64,000 nucleotides of DNA, from positions 62,001 to 126,000 of the forward strand of contig DVNJ01000001.1 of assembly GCA_018714485.1 (NCBI GenBank), read 5' to 3'. The DNA is from Candidatus Caccalectryoclostridium excrementigallinarum. GTDB taxonomy: Bacteria; Bacillota; Clostridia; Christensenellales; UBA3700. A model generated the notes under the pieces. The model saw only the letters and a list, made by a program, of their open reading frames with translations. It had not been told where the DNA came from and searched no databases. Positions 1-9,471 of the stretch are shown here, in pieces. The position numbers and the translations under genes were made by a program. The first letter of the stretch is position 1. Every line of letters starts with the position of its first letter.

Positions 1-399
1 CTCCCTCAATCCCGCCAAGTGTATGTCGATGGGACGCATGCCTATCTCGCAGCCGCCGGGATAAGATATTTTCGCCCTCTTCATGCGCGAAAGCATGGGA
101 CCCATAAGAAAAACGGAAGATCTCAGTTCCTTGGCGAGAACGCAAGGTATCTGCTCGCAATATATGTCGCGGGAGTCTATGGCGATATTGCCTCTGTCGT
201 CGCGCTCGATCGCGCAGCCGATACCCGCCAAAATTTTCAGCATGTTTTTAATGTCGGAAATTTCGGGACAATTTCTCAAAACGACCTTCTCTTCCGTCAG
301 TATGCTCGCCGCAAGCAGGGGCAGAACGCTGTTCTTTGCCGCCTTCACCCGCAGGCAGCCCTCCAAAGGTCTGCCGCCCTCTATTATGTATCTGCTCAT
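1..399 (-). CDS. murA: UDP-N-acetylglucosamine 1-carboxyvinyltransferase, N-terminal part (runs off window start)
   Basis: Minus-strand translation begins MSRYIIEGGRPLEGCLRVKAAKNSVLPLLAASILTEEKVVLRNCPEISD, a MurA N-terminus. Not in the ORF track because it is truncated. Confidence 0.9.
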   Translation of the reverse strand, partial: MSRYIIEGGRPLEGCLRVKAAKNSVLPLLAASILTEEKVVLRNCPEISDIKNMLKILAGIGCAIERDDRGNIAIDSRDIYCEQIPCVLAKELRSSVFLMGPMLSRMKRAKISYPGGCEIGMRPIDIHLAGLRE

Positions 400-439
400 A
401 TTTTCTCTCCACACCGTAGCGGCATTCGCCGTTATGTAC

Positions 440-1558
440 TCAATACATTTTATGGCGGGCAAGCGGGGTTTGTGATTTTGCCGCGATCCGCTCCAACACC
501 GCCACGGAACAGACGAACATGAGCAGCGACGTGCCGCCGAAACTCACGAACGGAAGCGGCAGCCCCGTCGGCGGGATACTGCCCGTCACCACGGCGACGT
601 TCAAAAGCGTCTGAACGCCGATAACGGCGGTGATGCCCGCGGCGAGATAGCAATCGAACCTGTTTTCGGCGCGCATGGCTATGATAAGTCCGCGCCATAC
701 GATCGTCCCGAAGACGGCGAGCACGATGACGCAGCCGACAAATCCCAGCTCTTCTCCGATCACGGAAAAGATGAAGTCGCTTTCGGCAAAGGGCAGAAAG
801 AGATATTTCTGACGCGAGTTGAACAGCCCCACACCGAACAATCCTCCCGCGCCGAGCGCATAATATGACTGAATGAGCTGATAGCCCTCCCCGAGCGGAG
901 AGGACCACGGATCCAAAAAGGCGGCTATGCGTTTCAAGCGGTAAGGCTCCACCGCGATGAGCGCGATGACGAGCGCCAAGGCGGGTATTCCCAAAAGCGC
1001 AAAGTGCCTTGCCTTCGCTCCGCCCAAAAAGAGCATTATCAGCGTCACCAGCCCCACGCACACGGTGACGGACATGTTCGGCTCCGCCATTATCAGCGCA
1101 CAGGTCGCGCCACAGGCGACAAGCACTGACGCCATGGACGCAAAAGTCACGCTGCTTCTTTTCGCCAGACAGCCCGACACAAAGACGACCAAGGTGAATT
1201 TGGCGATGTCGGAAGGCTGAAAGGTGATGAAACCGAGGTCTATCCAGCGCGTCGCGCCGTAATTTTCCGCGCCGACGCCCGGGATAAGCACGACGGAAAG
1301 CAGGACAAGTCCGAGGGCGAGCAGCAGATAGCGCAGCTTGAACAATATCGCCGTATCCGCCCTGAAAACGAACGGATAGAGCGCGCAGGAAAAGGCGAGA
1401 GCCGCTGCCTGCCTTTTGACATAGAAAAAGGCGTCCCCCGTGCGGGTAAGCGCGGAATAACTGCTCGCGCTGTATTGCATGAGCAGTCCGAAAAGCGCCA
1501 GCCCGAGAACGCATGCCAAAAGTATCTTGTCGGGAACATATTTTCCCTTTCTGCTCAT
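440..1558 (-). CDS. ftsW: FtsW/SpoVE-family SEDS lipid II polymerase
   Basis: Multi-TM protein with SEDS motifs (LPLPFVSFGGTSLLMF; LDPWSSPLGEGYQLIQSYYALGAGGLFGVGLFNSRQKYLFLPFAESDFIFSVIGEELGF). Start chosen at MSRKGKY, overlapping the murD stop. Confidence 0.93.
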   Translation of the reverse strand: MSRKGKYVPDKILLACVLGLALFGLLMQYSASSYSALTRTGDAFFYVKRQAAALAFSCALYPFVFRADTAILFKLRYLLLALGLVLLSVVLIPGVGAENYGATRWIDLGFITFQPSDIAKFTLVVFVSGCLAKRSSVTFASMASVLVACGATCALIMAEPNMSVTVCVGLVTLIMLFLGGAKARHFALLGIPALALVIALIAVEPYRLKRIAAFLDPWSSPLGEGYQLIQSYYALGAGGLFGVGLFNSRQKYLFLPFAESDFIFSVIGEELGFVGCVIVLAVFGTIVWRGLIIAMRAENRFDCYLAAGITAVIGVQTLLNVAVVTGSIPPTGLPLPFVSFGGTSLLMFVCSVAVLERIAAKSQTPLARHKMY

Positions 1559-2874
1559 ACTCTGCCGCATCCGAGCGCCCCGACTATGCAATCGAACGCC
1601 TCTCCGCGCTCTTCGAAATCCGCATATCTGTCAAAGCTCGACGTGGACGGCGAAAAGAGAACTATCTCCTCTTCTCCCGAACATGCCCTCTGCGCGGCGT
1701 CGAAAAGCGAGGGCGTTATCTCAAAGGAAAAATCCCGCTCGGGCGGCAGTCCGTCTTTTATGCTTTGGGCGTTATCGCCCGTGACTATCACTCTTTTCAC
1801 CGTGCGCGGCAGGCGGGCGAAGAAATTTTCGTAAGATATACCCTTGTCATAGCCGCCCATAATGAGGACCGTACTGCCCTTCATCGCCCGACAGGCTTTG
1901 AGCGTGGAATCGATGTTTGTCGCCTTGCTGTCGTTATAGACCTTTTTCCCGTTCACTTCGCCCGTATACTGCAAGCGAAAGCGCGGCGCGGAAAACCTCC
2001 TGAGGACTTTTTCTATCACCTCGCTCTTCACTCCCATGAGTTTCGCCACGCAAACGCAGGCGAGCGCATTGGCGAGATTGTGCTCTCCGCGCATGAGAAG
2101 GTCGTCCGCGTTTGCCACAAATTCGTCGCGCTCGTCACAAAAATATATCTTTCCGCTCTCTATGTAACAGCCTCTGACCTTTTGCCTGAGCGAGAAAAAA
2201 TATACCCGTGAGGCTATGTCGCTCTCGAACGCGCGCACGGTCTCGTCGTCGTAATTGAGTACGGCGACGTCTTCGCTCGTCTGATTGACGAATATCTTTC
2301 TCTTTGCGTCCGTATATTCGGCAAAAGTCGCGTGCCGCTCGTAATGATCGGGCGTGATGTTGAGGCAGACGGCATACTTGCTGCGAAAGTCGACTATGCT
2401 TTCCAGCTGAAAACTCGAAAGTTCGAGAACGACGACCGCGTCTTCGCCTATCCTGTCCGCGTTTTCGGCAAAGGAGACCCCGATATTGCCCATGGCGTAA
2501 CTCTCTATCCCGGCGGCGGACAATATCTCTTTGAGCAGTAGCGTCACCGTCGTTTTGCCGTTCGTACCCGTCACGGCGACGATCTCCCCGCGGGAATGAC
2601 GAAACGCAAGCTCCACTTCTCCCAGCACTTCTATCCCGCAGAGCGCGGCATATTCGCTGAGCGCGTTGCGCGGCTTTACTCCCGGGCTGAGTACCAGCAT
2701 ATCCACACCGTGCAGCGCCCGCTCGGGCGAAAGTCCGCTCCTGTCTTCGCAGCCCGCGGGAACGCACACCCCGCCGTCGTCATAGACACAAACGCGCCAA
2801 CCCTTTCTCAACAGCAGCTGCGCCGCGCCCCTGCCGCTTATTCCCGTTCCCATTATCAACGCCGTCTTATTCAT
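1555..2874 (-). CDS. murD: UDP-N-acetylmuramoylalanine--D-glutamate ligase
   Basis: Mur ligase motifs VTGTNGKTTVTLLLKEIL, YNDSKATNIDST; position between mraY and ftsW. Confidence 0.96.
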   Translation of the reverse strand: MNKTALIMGTGISGRGAAQLLLRKGWRVCVYDDGGVCVPAGCEDRSGLSPERALHGVDMLVLSPGVKPRNALSEYAALCGIEVLGEVELAFRHSRGEIVAVTGTNGKTTVTLLLKEILSAAGIESYAMGNIGVSFAENADRIGEDAVVVLELSSFQLESIVDFRSKYAVCLNITPDHYERHATFAEYTDAKRKIFVNQTSEDVAVLNYDDETVRAFESDIASRVYFFSLRQKVRGCYIESGKIYFCDERDEFVANADDLLMRGEHNLANALACVCVAKLMGVKSEVIEKVLRRFSAPRFRLQYTGEVNGKKVYNDSKATNIDSTLKACRAMKGSTVLIMGGYDKGISYENFFARLPRTVKRVIVTGDNAQSIKDGLPPERDFSFEITPSLFDAAQRACSGEEEIVLFSPSTSSFDRYADFEERGEAFDCIVGALGCGRV

Positions 2875-3886
2875 AACTCTGCGCCATAAAGCCGATAAGC
2901 CCGATCATTCCCGCAACGATGGTTATCAGGACATAGCGGGCGACTATCTTGCTCTCCTTCATTCCTTTATATTCGAGGTGGTGATGAAAAGGCGCCATCA
3001 AAAACACCCTTTTACCCTTGATCTTGTAGACAAGCACCTGCACTATTACGGATATGCAGGACACGACATACATTATGCCGATAAAAAGATCGAGCAGCGG
3101 CAGTTTGAGAAAAACCGTGGCGCACGCCAGACCGCCGCCCACCGCCAGAGAACCCGTGTCGCCCATGAAAATGCTCGCCGGGGCGGAATTAAGCCATACG
3201 AACGCGAAAAGCGCTCCCGCAAAACAGGCACAGAACAAGCCCGTCGCCCGAACGTGCGCCAGCATGATCACGTCCCCTTCGGAAACGACCGCGCCGTAAA
3301 GATAGAGCGCCGCAAGCGCCGTGACGGTAAATCCCGCGCCGCCGCATTTGGCGACCAGCCCGTCCAAGCCGTCGGTGAGATTGACGGCGTTGGTCACGCC
3401 GATGAACATAAACATGCAAAAAGGCACGAACGCCCACCCTAAATCGAGTTTCGCCGTCGTGAACGGCAGATATATCTCGCTGCCGATATAGGCGTTGCGG
3501 TAGCAAAAGACGGTGACGATGATCGCTATGCCCGCTTGTCCGACGATTTTTTGATAGGCTTTCAACCCCTGATTATGCTTGTATCTGACCTTGATGAAAT
3601 CGTCCAAAAATCCGAGCAGTCCGTAAGAGACGGTCACCGCGCAGGCGACGGCGCAAAAGGCGTCGTCGATGCCGCCGAAAACGGCTGCCGCCGCAATGAC
3701 GGCGACTATGAAAATGATACCGCCCATCGTGGGCGTTCCGCTCTTTCCCATATGCTTGTCCACATATTCAAGCACGGTCTGCCCCGCTTTCAGCTTGCGC
3801 ACGAGCGCAAGCACGGGATATGAAAGCAGCGCCGCAAACGCGAACGCCGTCAGTGCGGCGGCAATGTATTCGACATATATATTCAT
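2867..3886 (-). CDS. mraY: Phospho-N-acetylmuramoyl-pentapeptide-transferase
   Basis: MraY motifs KSGTPTMGGIIF, NAVNLTDGLDGLV, MGDTGSLAVGGG, APFHHHLEYKG. Confidence 0.97.
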   Translation of the reverse strand: MNIYVEYIAAALTAFAFAALLSYPVLALVRKLKAGQTVLEYVDKHMGKSGTPTMGGIIFIVAVIAAAAVFGGIDDAFCAVACAVTVSYGLLGFLDDFIKVRYKHNQGLKAYQKIVGQAGIAIIVTVFCYRNAYIGSEIYLPFTTAKLDLGWAFVPFCMFMFIGVTNAVNLTDGLDGLVAKCGGAGFTVTALAALYLYGAVVSEGDVIMLAHVRATGLFCACFAGALFAFVWLNSAPASIFMGDTGSLAVGGGLACATVFLKLPLLDLFIGIMYVVSCISVIVQVLVYKIKGKRVFLMAPFHHHLEYKGMKESKIVARYVLITIVAGMIGLIGFMAQSYE

Positions 3887-5316
3887 TTTTTCGCTAAAAT
3901 TTCCTTCAAGACCTCAACGTCGTCAAAATAAGTTTTAACGCCCTTTTCCTCGATATACTTTTCGCTCCCCTTTCCCGCTATCACCACGGTATCGCCCGCC
4001 CGCGCCGCGTTGCAGGCTTCTTGCAAAGCCTCTCGCCTGTCAAGCAGCACGCGCGCCCTGCCGTCCGTCCCCGCGATTATGTCGCGGGCGATGTCTTCGC
4101 GTTTTTCGCCGCGCGGATTGTCCGAGGTTATCAAAACTTCGTCGGCGTATTCCGAGGCGATCGCGCCCATGAGCGGACGTTTTCCCCTGTCGCGGTCGCC
4201 GCCGCAGCCGAAAACCGCGATCAGCCTTCCTTCGGTGAGCTTGCGCGCTTGCAAAAGCACGTTTTCAAGTCCGTCGGGCGTATGGGCGAAATCCACGATA
4301 AATTTGACTCCGTCCCGCTCGATCAGCTCGAACCGCCCTTCGGGCGGCGGCGTCTCACTCAAAACGCGCGCAATATCGGCATAGTCCGCGCCCAACTCGC
4401 GCGCGCAGACGATCGCCGCCAAGGCGTTGCTCACGTTGAATTTTCCGTAAAGCCGCGAGTTTATCTCCAAAAGGCGGTCGCGGTCGTTGACGATATATCT
4501 GCCGTGCCCGCCGTTTTCGATATTGACGGCAAAGGCGTCGGCGGGATTGTCCAAGCCGTAGGAGATGAGAGGGACTTTCACGGAATTTATCAGCCTTACG
4601 CCGAATTCGTCGTCCGAATTTATCACGGCGCGGCGAACATGTTCGGGGGTGAAAAAGCCGCCCTTTGCCCGCGCATACTCTTCCATGCTGCCGAAAAAAT
4701 CCAAGTGATCGCGGCTTAGGTTGGTGAAAACTCCCAAGTCGAACACTATCCCGTCCGTCTTGCGCCAATAGAGGGCATGAGCGGAAACTTCGGCGGCAAC
4801 GGCGGCGCAGCCCGCCTCGACAAAGCGCGCGAGAGTTTGATTGAGTTCTTTGGGATCGGGCGTGGTCATTTGAGCGGGAGATCTTCTTTCGCCGTCGTGG
4901 ATATACATCGTGCCGATGAGTCCGCACCTTATGCCGCAGCCGCAGGCGATGCGATGGATAAGATAGGCGGTCGTGGATTTGCCGTTCGTCCCCGTGACTC
5001 CCACCGTCTTTAATTTTTTCGACGGTTCGCCGTAAAACTTCGCGCAGACGCGCGCATAAGCCGAGCGCACGTCGCCCGTTATTATCTGCGGCGTCTTTAT
5101 CTCCGCTATCACCCGTTCGCTCAAAACAGCCGCCGCGCCTCTCTCCTGCGCTTCAAAGGCGAAGTCTTCGCCGTTTTTCTCCCTGCCGCGCATGGCGGCA
5201 AAGAGCGCGCCCCGAGTCACTTGCGAGCTGTCTGAGCAAAGGTCGTCTATATTTATCCCCTCAAGCGCGCCCTGCGCTTTCACGGGCAGATCTTGCAGCA
5301 GTTTTTTCAGTTCCAT
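3883..5316 (-). CDS. murE: UDP-N-acetylmuramoyl-tripeptide synthetase
   Basis: MurE motifs GVTGTNGKSTTAYL, TSDNPRGEKREDIARDI, GKGSEKY. Confidence 0.96.
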   Translation of the reverse strand: MELKKLLQDLPVKAQGALEGINIDDLCSDSSQVTRGALFAAMRGREKNGEDFAFEAQERGAAAVLSERVIAEIKTPQIITGDVRSAYARVCAKFYGEPSKKLKTVGVTGTNGKSTTAYLIHRIACGCGIRCGLIGTMYIHDGERRSPAQMTTPDPKELNQTLARFVEAGCAAVAAEVSAHALYWRKTDGIVFDLGVFTNLSRDHLDFFGSMEEYARAKGGFFTPEHVRRAVINSDDEFGVRLINSVKVPLISYGLDNPADAFAVNIENGGHGRYIVNDRDRLLEINSRLYGKFNVSNALAAIVCARELGADYADIARVLSETPPPEGRFELIERDGVKFIVDFAHTPDGLENVLLQARKLTEGRLIAVFGCGGDRDRGKRPLMGAIASEYADEVLITSDNPRGEKREDIARDIIAGTDGRARVLLDRREALQEACNAARAGDTVVIAGKGSEKYIEEKGVKTYFDDVEVLKEILAKK

Positions 5317-5404
5317 ATCTCCTCCCTATCAACTATAATTCCACGGGTAAAGATATGCGCCCGCACCGCAAAATAATCGTATTTTCGTCATTTTTGCCTT
5401 TGAC

Positions 5405-7294
5405 TCACTCTTGCATGGCGAAATAGACGAGCGCGCCCTCCTCTATCTTCGCTCCCGCGGCGGGAAGCTGATAGACCACTTTGCCCGTCCCCGCATATTC
5501 GTAATCCAAGCCCGACTTTTTGAGCAAAGCCGCCGCGTCGGAGAAACTCAGATCGGTGATGTCGGGCATGACGACTTCGGCTTTTGCCGTCTCGCCGCTC
5601 GCGGGGACGTCGTATTGAGAAAAGAGCGCGGAAAAGATCTCGCCGACATAGGGCGCCGCGACGATCGAGCCGTAATAGACATATCCCTGCGGTTCGTCCA
5701 CCAAAAACAGGCAGACGATATTGCTACCGTTTATCTCGGTGAAACCGACGAAAGACGAGATATATTTGCCCGCGGCGATGGCACCGTCTGCGTATTTCTG
5801 CGCCGTGCCCGTCTTGCCGCCTATCTTATATCCTTCGACCGCGGCATTCTTGCCGCTGCCCTCGTCCACGACTCCGTAGAGAATGTCTTTGAGCTTTTCG
5901 CTCGTGGAAGCACTTATCGTCGTGTTTTTGACATACGATCCGCCGCGATAGGCAAGTTCGCCTTCTTGACTTAATATCTCTTCCACGACGTAAGGGCGAT
6001 AGAGATAGCCGCCGTTGATACAGGAAGCCACGGCGCTCGCAAGTTGCAACAGCGTCACCGCCACCGCCTGCCCGAAGCCTATCCTCGCCAGATCCACGTT
6101 TTTCACTGAATCGCGCGCGATGAGCATTCCCGCGCTTTCGCCGTAAAAATCTATCCCCGTCTTTTGTCCCAAGCCGAACTTGTCGAAATAGTCGTACATG
6201 GTGTCTTTACCCGCGGTGAGCGCCACGTCTACAAAGACGCAGTTGCAGGAATTATAAACTCCGTGTCGAAAATCCTGGCTCCCGTGCCCGATAGAGCGCC
6301 AACAGCGAATGCGCTGTCCGTCCACCGAGCAACTCCCGCCGCAATAATAGGAATTTTTTGTCGCGCCCGTCTCCAAGCCGATCGCAGACGTGAGTATCTT
6401 GAAAGTGGATCCCGGCTCGTACATATCCGTTACGGCGTTGAGCGAAGAATTTTCCATGAGCGCGTTGACGTCGTCGCGCGGGATATCGTTGAGGTCGTAT
6501 GACGGCGCCTGCGCCATGGCGAGCACGGCGCCCGTGTCCGCGTTGAGCATGACGCAGCTCACGCTCTTGGCGTCATAACGCGCGCAGGCGTCCTTGACAG
6601 CCTTTTCCGCCGCCGCCTGCATATAATAATCTATCGTCAGGCGCACGTTCATGCCCTTTTGCGGCGCGACGTAATAGGTGTCGCCGTCTTCAAGCTCCCT
6701 GCCGATAAGGTCGGTTTCCGTGTAAGAATAACCGTTTATCCCCGTCAGATAGCGGTCGTATTGCAGTTCAAGCCCGCTCTGTCCCTTATTGTCCGCGTCG
6801 GTAAATCCCAAAAGCTGGGTGAGAAAGTCGCCCTGATCGTAATATCTGGCGCTGTCCGCGGTGAAATATATCCCCGAAAAATCCCGCTGTTCCACTTCGA
6901 GCATCTCCGCCCGCGTGACGCGGCGGCAAAGACGCACCTCGGAGACGCCTTTTTTCGTCAGGCGCGTATAAAGCAGCGTTTTGTCTATGTCGAGCGCGTC
7001 GGAAACGAAAGCTGCGATCTCCTCCGCTTCCTTCACGTCGGAGGGGCGGCAGTACATCGTGTAAAGAGTCATGGACGAGGCGAGTTTTATGCCGTTGACG
7101 TCGGTTATGTCCCCTCTGTCGGCGGTGAAAGGCAGATCGCGCGTCCATTGCTCAAAAGCGAGCGTGCGCAACGAGTCGGAATTTATTATCTGCACATAAA
7201 GCAGTCTGCCCGACAAAATACAAAGGAAGAAGGTTATCAGCAACAGCGTTGCCGATAACCTCCTCCTGATACTTATATGGGAGATTTTTACCAT
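5405..7294 (-). CDS. FtsI/SpoVD-type class B penicillin-binding protein with one C-terminal PASTA domain
   Basis: Transpeptidase motifs EPGSTFK (STxK), YNSCN (SxN), GGKTGTAQK (KTG); PASTA-like tail VVMPDITDLSFSDAAALLKKSG. Confidence 0.92.
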   Translation of the reverse strand: MVKISHISIRRRLSATLLLITFFLCILSGRLLYVQIINSDSLRTLAFEQWTRDLPFTADRGDITDVNGIKLASSMTLYTMYCRPSDVKEAEEIAAFVSDALDIDKTLLYTRLTKKGVSEVRLCRRVTRAEMLEVEQRDFSGIYFTADSARYYDQGDFLTQLLGFTDADNKGQSGLELQYDRYLTGINGYSYTETDLIGRELEDGDTYYVAPQKGMNVRLTIDYYMQAAAEKAVKDACARYDAKSVSCVMLNADTGAVLAMAQAPSYDLNDIPRDDVNALMENSSLNAVTDMYEPGSTFKILTSAIGLETGATKNSYYCGGSCSVDGQRIRCWRSIGHGSQDFRHGVYNSCNCVFVDVALTAGKDTMYDYFDKFGLGQKTGIDFYGESAGMLIARDSVKNVDLARIGFGQAVAVTLLQLASAVASCINGGYLYRPYVVEEILSQEGELAYRGGSYVKNTTISASTSEKLKDILYGVVDEGSGKNAAVEGYKIGGKTGTAQKYADGAIAAGKYISSFVGFTEINGSNIVCLFLVDEPQGYVYYGSIVAAPYVGEIFSALFSQYDVPASGETAKAEVVMPDITDLSFSDAAALLKKSGLDYEYAGTGKVVYQLPAAGAKIEEGALVYFAMQE

Positions 7295-7349
7295 TCGCCC
7301 CTCCGATAAGTTTATTTTTTATCTTCGGTGCGAATGTCGGATGAATTGT

Positions 7350-7997
7350 CTATCCTACTTGCCTGCCGAGCCAGTCGCAGAATTCGTCGAAAGCGTTCGT
7401 GCTCGTGTCGTAAGTGTAACGCGCGTCCGTCTGCACGTCGAGCGCGACTTTGTTGCCGTTCTCGTCGAGGTAATAAACCGCCGCGTCCTGAGTATATGCG
7501 GAAGGTTCCGCCGTAGCCTCCGCGGCGCTTCCGCCGATGACCACGTTCACCAAGATCAGGGTCGCAACGACGGCGATGATGGCGAAATAAAGGGCTATGA
7601 GTATTTTTGCCTTGGTGTTGAGGCGCATCTTTTTCTTGCTCTTGCCCTCTTTTTGCATGGAGTAGCCGCCGAGATCGTAATCCTGCGCTTCCGAATAGAC
7701 GGGAGCTGCCGAACGCGCTTCATAGTTATATCTATTGTCGTAAGAGGCGCGATATGCCTCGCCGTAGCCGCTCTCGGGAGCGTAATAGGGATCGTAACCG
7801 ACGTTATAGCCGGCGTTATAACCGTTTCTCGCGGTATAGTCGGGCGCATAGCCGTTTTGCACGGGATAGCCGCGGTCGGGGGCGGAGTAAGCCGCGCGTT
7901 GAGCGACGTATCTGTCGTCGGCATAAGAAGTACCGGCGTTGAAATAAGCGCCTTCGCTGCGAGTATATTGTTTTTGTTTCTCCAAAGTCTCGTTCAT
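7350..7997 (-). CDS. Tyr/Gly-rich protein with one TM segment, in the ftsL position of the dcw cluster
   Basis: Long Tyr-rich N-terminus, basic KSKKKMRLNTKAK, TM ILIALYFAIIAVVATLILVNVVIGG, short extracytoplasmic tail; lies between rsmH and ftsI. Confidence 0.75.
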   Translation of the reverse strand: MNETLEKQKQYTRSEGAYFNAGTSYADDRYVAQRAAYSAPDRGYPVQNGYAPDYTARNGYNAGYNVGYDPYYAPESGYGEAYRASYDNRYNYEARSAAPVYSEAQDYDLGGYSMQKEGKSKKKMRLNTKAKILIALYFAIIAVVATLILVNVVIGGSAAEATAEPSAYTQDAAVYYLDENGNKVALDVQTDARYTYDTSTNAFDEFCDWLGRQVG

Positions 7998-8009
7998 GCT
8001 TCCGTCTCC

Positions 8010-8942
8010 TTAAAGTTTTTCCGCTATCCTCAGTTTCGCGCTCGCTGCCCTGCTGTTTTCTTCAAGCTCTTCGGCGCTCGCCGTAATAGGTTTTTTGGTT
8101 ATGATATTTATCTCTCTTTTTTTGCCGCAAGTGCATATCGGTTGGCGGGGAGGACATACGCAGTCCGCTTTCAGATAGTTAAACGCCCGTTTGACTATCC
8201 TGTCTTCCAGCGAGTGAAAGGTTATCACGCATATCCTTCCGCCTGCTTTGAGCCTGCGCGCCGCCGCTATCACGACTTCATACAGACCTTCAAGCTCCGA
8301 GTTGACTTCTATCCTTATCGCCTGGAACGTCCTCTTGCAAAGACTGCGTCCCTTATGCCTTTCCTGCGGGGGATAACACGAAATTATCGTTTCGGCAAGC
8401 TCGCTTGTGCTCTCGTAAGGCTTTTGCGCCCTGCGCCTGACTATGCGGGAGGCTATCTTGCGGGAAAGACGTTCTTCCCCATATTCGTATATCACATCCG
8501 CAAGATGCTCTTCTCCGTAGCCGTTGACCACGTCTGCCGCCGTGAAGCTCTGCTCCTTATCCATTCGCATGTCCAAAGGTCCGTCCGCCATATAAGACAT
8601 TCCTCTTTCCGCGTTGTCGAGCTGATAAGAGGAAACGCCTAAGTCGAACAAGATGCCGTCTATCTTTTCCACGCCCAGCCCGTCAAGCTCCGCGATAAGA
8701 TTTTTGAAGTCGTTGTGAATGTACGTTATTTTGTCCCCGAAGGGAGCAAGTCTTTCTTTTGCCGCCGCCAAGGCGTCCGCGTCTTTGTCTATCCCTATCA
8801 GCCTGCCGCCTTCGAGCCTTTGCGCGATCAGAACGCTGTGCCCCGCTCCGCCCAAAGTCGCGTCTACGTAGACGCCGTTCGGCTTTATGTCAAGTCCTTC
8901 GATGCATTCCGACGCAAGTACCGATTTATGGACAAATTGCAT
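8010..8942 (-). CDS. rsmH: 16S rRNA (cytosine1402-N4)-methyltransferase
   Basis: MQFVHKSVLASECIEGL, DATLGGAGHS, GILFDLGVSSYQLD, FQAIRIEVNSEL, ITFHSLEDRIVK. Confidence 0.96.
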   Translation of the reverse strand: MQFVHKSVLASECIEGLDIKPNGVYVDATLGGAGHSVLIAQRLEGGRLIGIDKDADALAAAKERLAPFGDKITYIHNDFKNLIAELDGLGVEKIDGILFDLGVSSYQLDNAERGMSYMADGPLDMRMDKEQSFTAADVVNGYGEEHLADVIYEYGEERLSRKIASRIVRRRAQKPYESTSELAETIISCYPPQERHKGRSLCKRTFQAIRIEVNSELEGLYEVVIAAARRLKAGGRICVITFHSLEDRIVKRAFNYLKADCVCPPRQPICTCGKKREINIITKKPITASAEELEENSRAASAKLRIAEKL

Positions 8943-9391
8943 CAGAAGACTATCTCCTCGCTTATCTGCGCGAACTTCTCCATGTAAGGATATTCGTATT
9001 CGACGCCGTTGATGTTGTCTTCGAAACGCTTGGCGTCCCAAAGCTCGACCTTGTTACCCATGCCGACGAAGATAACGTCTCTGCCCAGATCCGCCATCTT
9101 TTTCAAATCGGGCGGAAGAGTGAACCTGCCCTGGCTGTCCTCGGTTATCTCCGAGACGTACGCCATGAGCAGACGAGCCGAGGCAAGCACCTTGCTGTCG
9201 GCGACGGTGATCATGCCTTCGAAGTGGGCAAAGAGCTTGTCCGCTTCTTCTTCCGTGATAAAGGAGACGCAGCCGCCGGCGGAATACATTGCATAAATCT
9301 TGGAAGTACCCATACGAGCACGGAAGAATTGGGGAAGCCTGAGCCTGCCCTTCTCGTCGGTGTGTAAAGCGTACTTGCCCGCAAACCGCAT
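8942..9391 (-). CDS. mraZ: MraZ transcriptional regulator
   Basis: Start of dcw cluster; MRFAGKYALHTDEKGRLRLPQFFR, second repeat DSQGRFTLPPDLKKMADLGRDVIFVGMGNKVELWD. Confidence 0.95.
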   Translation of the reverse strand: MRFAGKYALHTDEKGRLRLPQFFRARMGTSKIYAMYSAGGCVSFITEEEADKLFAHFEGMITVADSKVLASARLLMAYVSEITEDSQGRFTLPPDLKKMADLGRDVIFVGMGNKVELWDAKRFEDNINGVEYEYPYMEKFAQISEEIVF

Positions 9392-9420
9392 ATGCTGCCT
9401 CCTTTGAGATTTGTACCTAC

Positions 9421-9449
9421 ATTATAGGCTGTCGAAAAATGTTTGTCAA
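9421..9449 (-). promoter_or_regulatory. Sigma-A-type promoter for the mraZ/dcw operon (perfect consensus)
   Basis: Minus strand TTGACA-17 nt-TATAAT (-35 at 9444-9449, -10 at 9421-9426), followed by AAAGGAGG and ATG. Confidence 0.9.
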
Positions 9450-9455
9450 TAGAAA

Positions 9456-9471
9456 TTTCCAATTTTTTCCA
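9456..9471 (-). promoter_or_regulatory. Candidate MraZ box: two TGGAAA direct repeats with 10-bp period abutting the -35
   Basis: Minus strand GTGGAAAAAATTGGAAATTTCTATTGACA; the second TGGAAA starts 10 bp after the first. Confidence 0.5.

Noticed and set aside
7341-8642. 433-aa plus-strand ORF
   Set aside because: Antisense to rsmH and the ftsL-position gene; composition typical of a shadow ORF.
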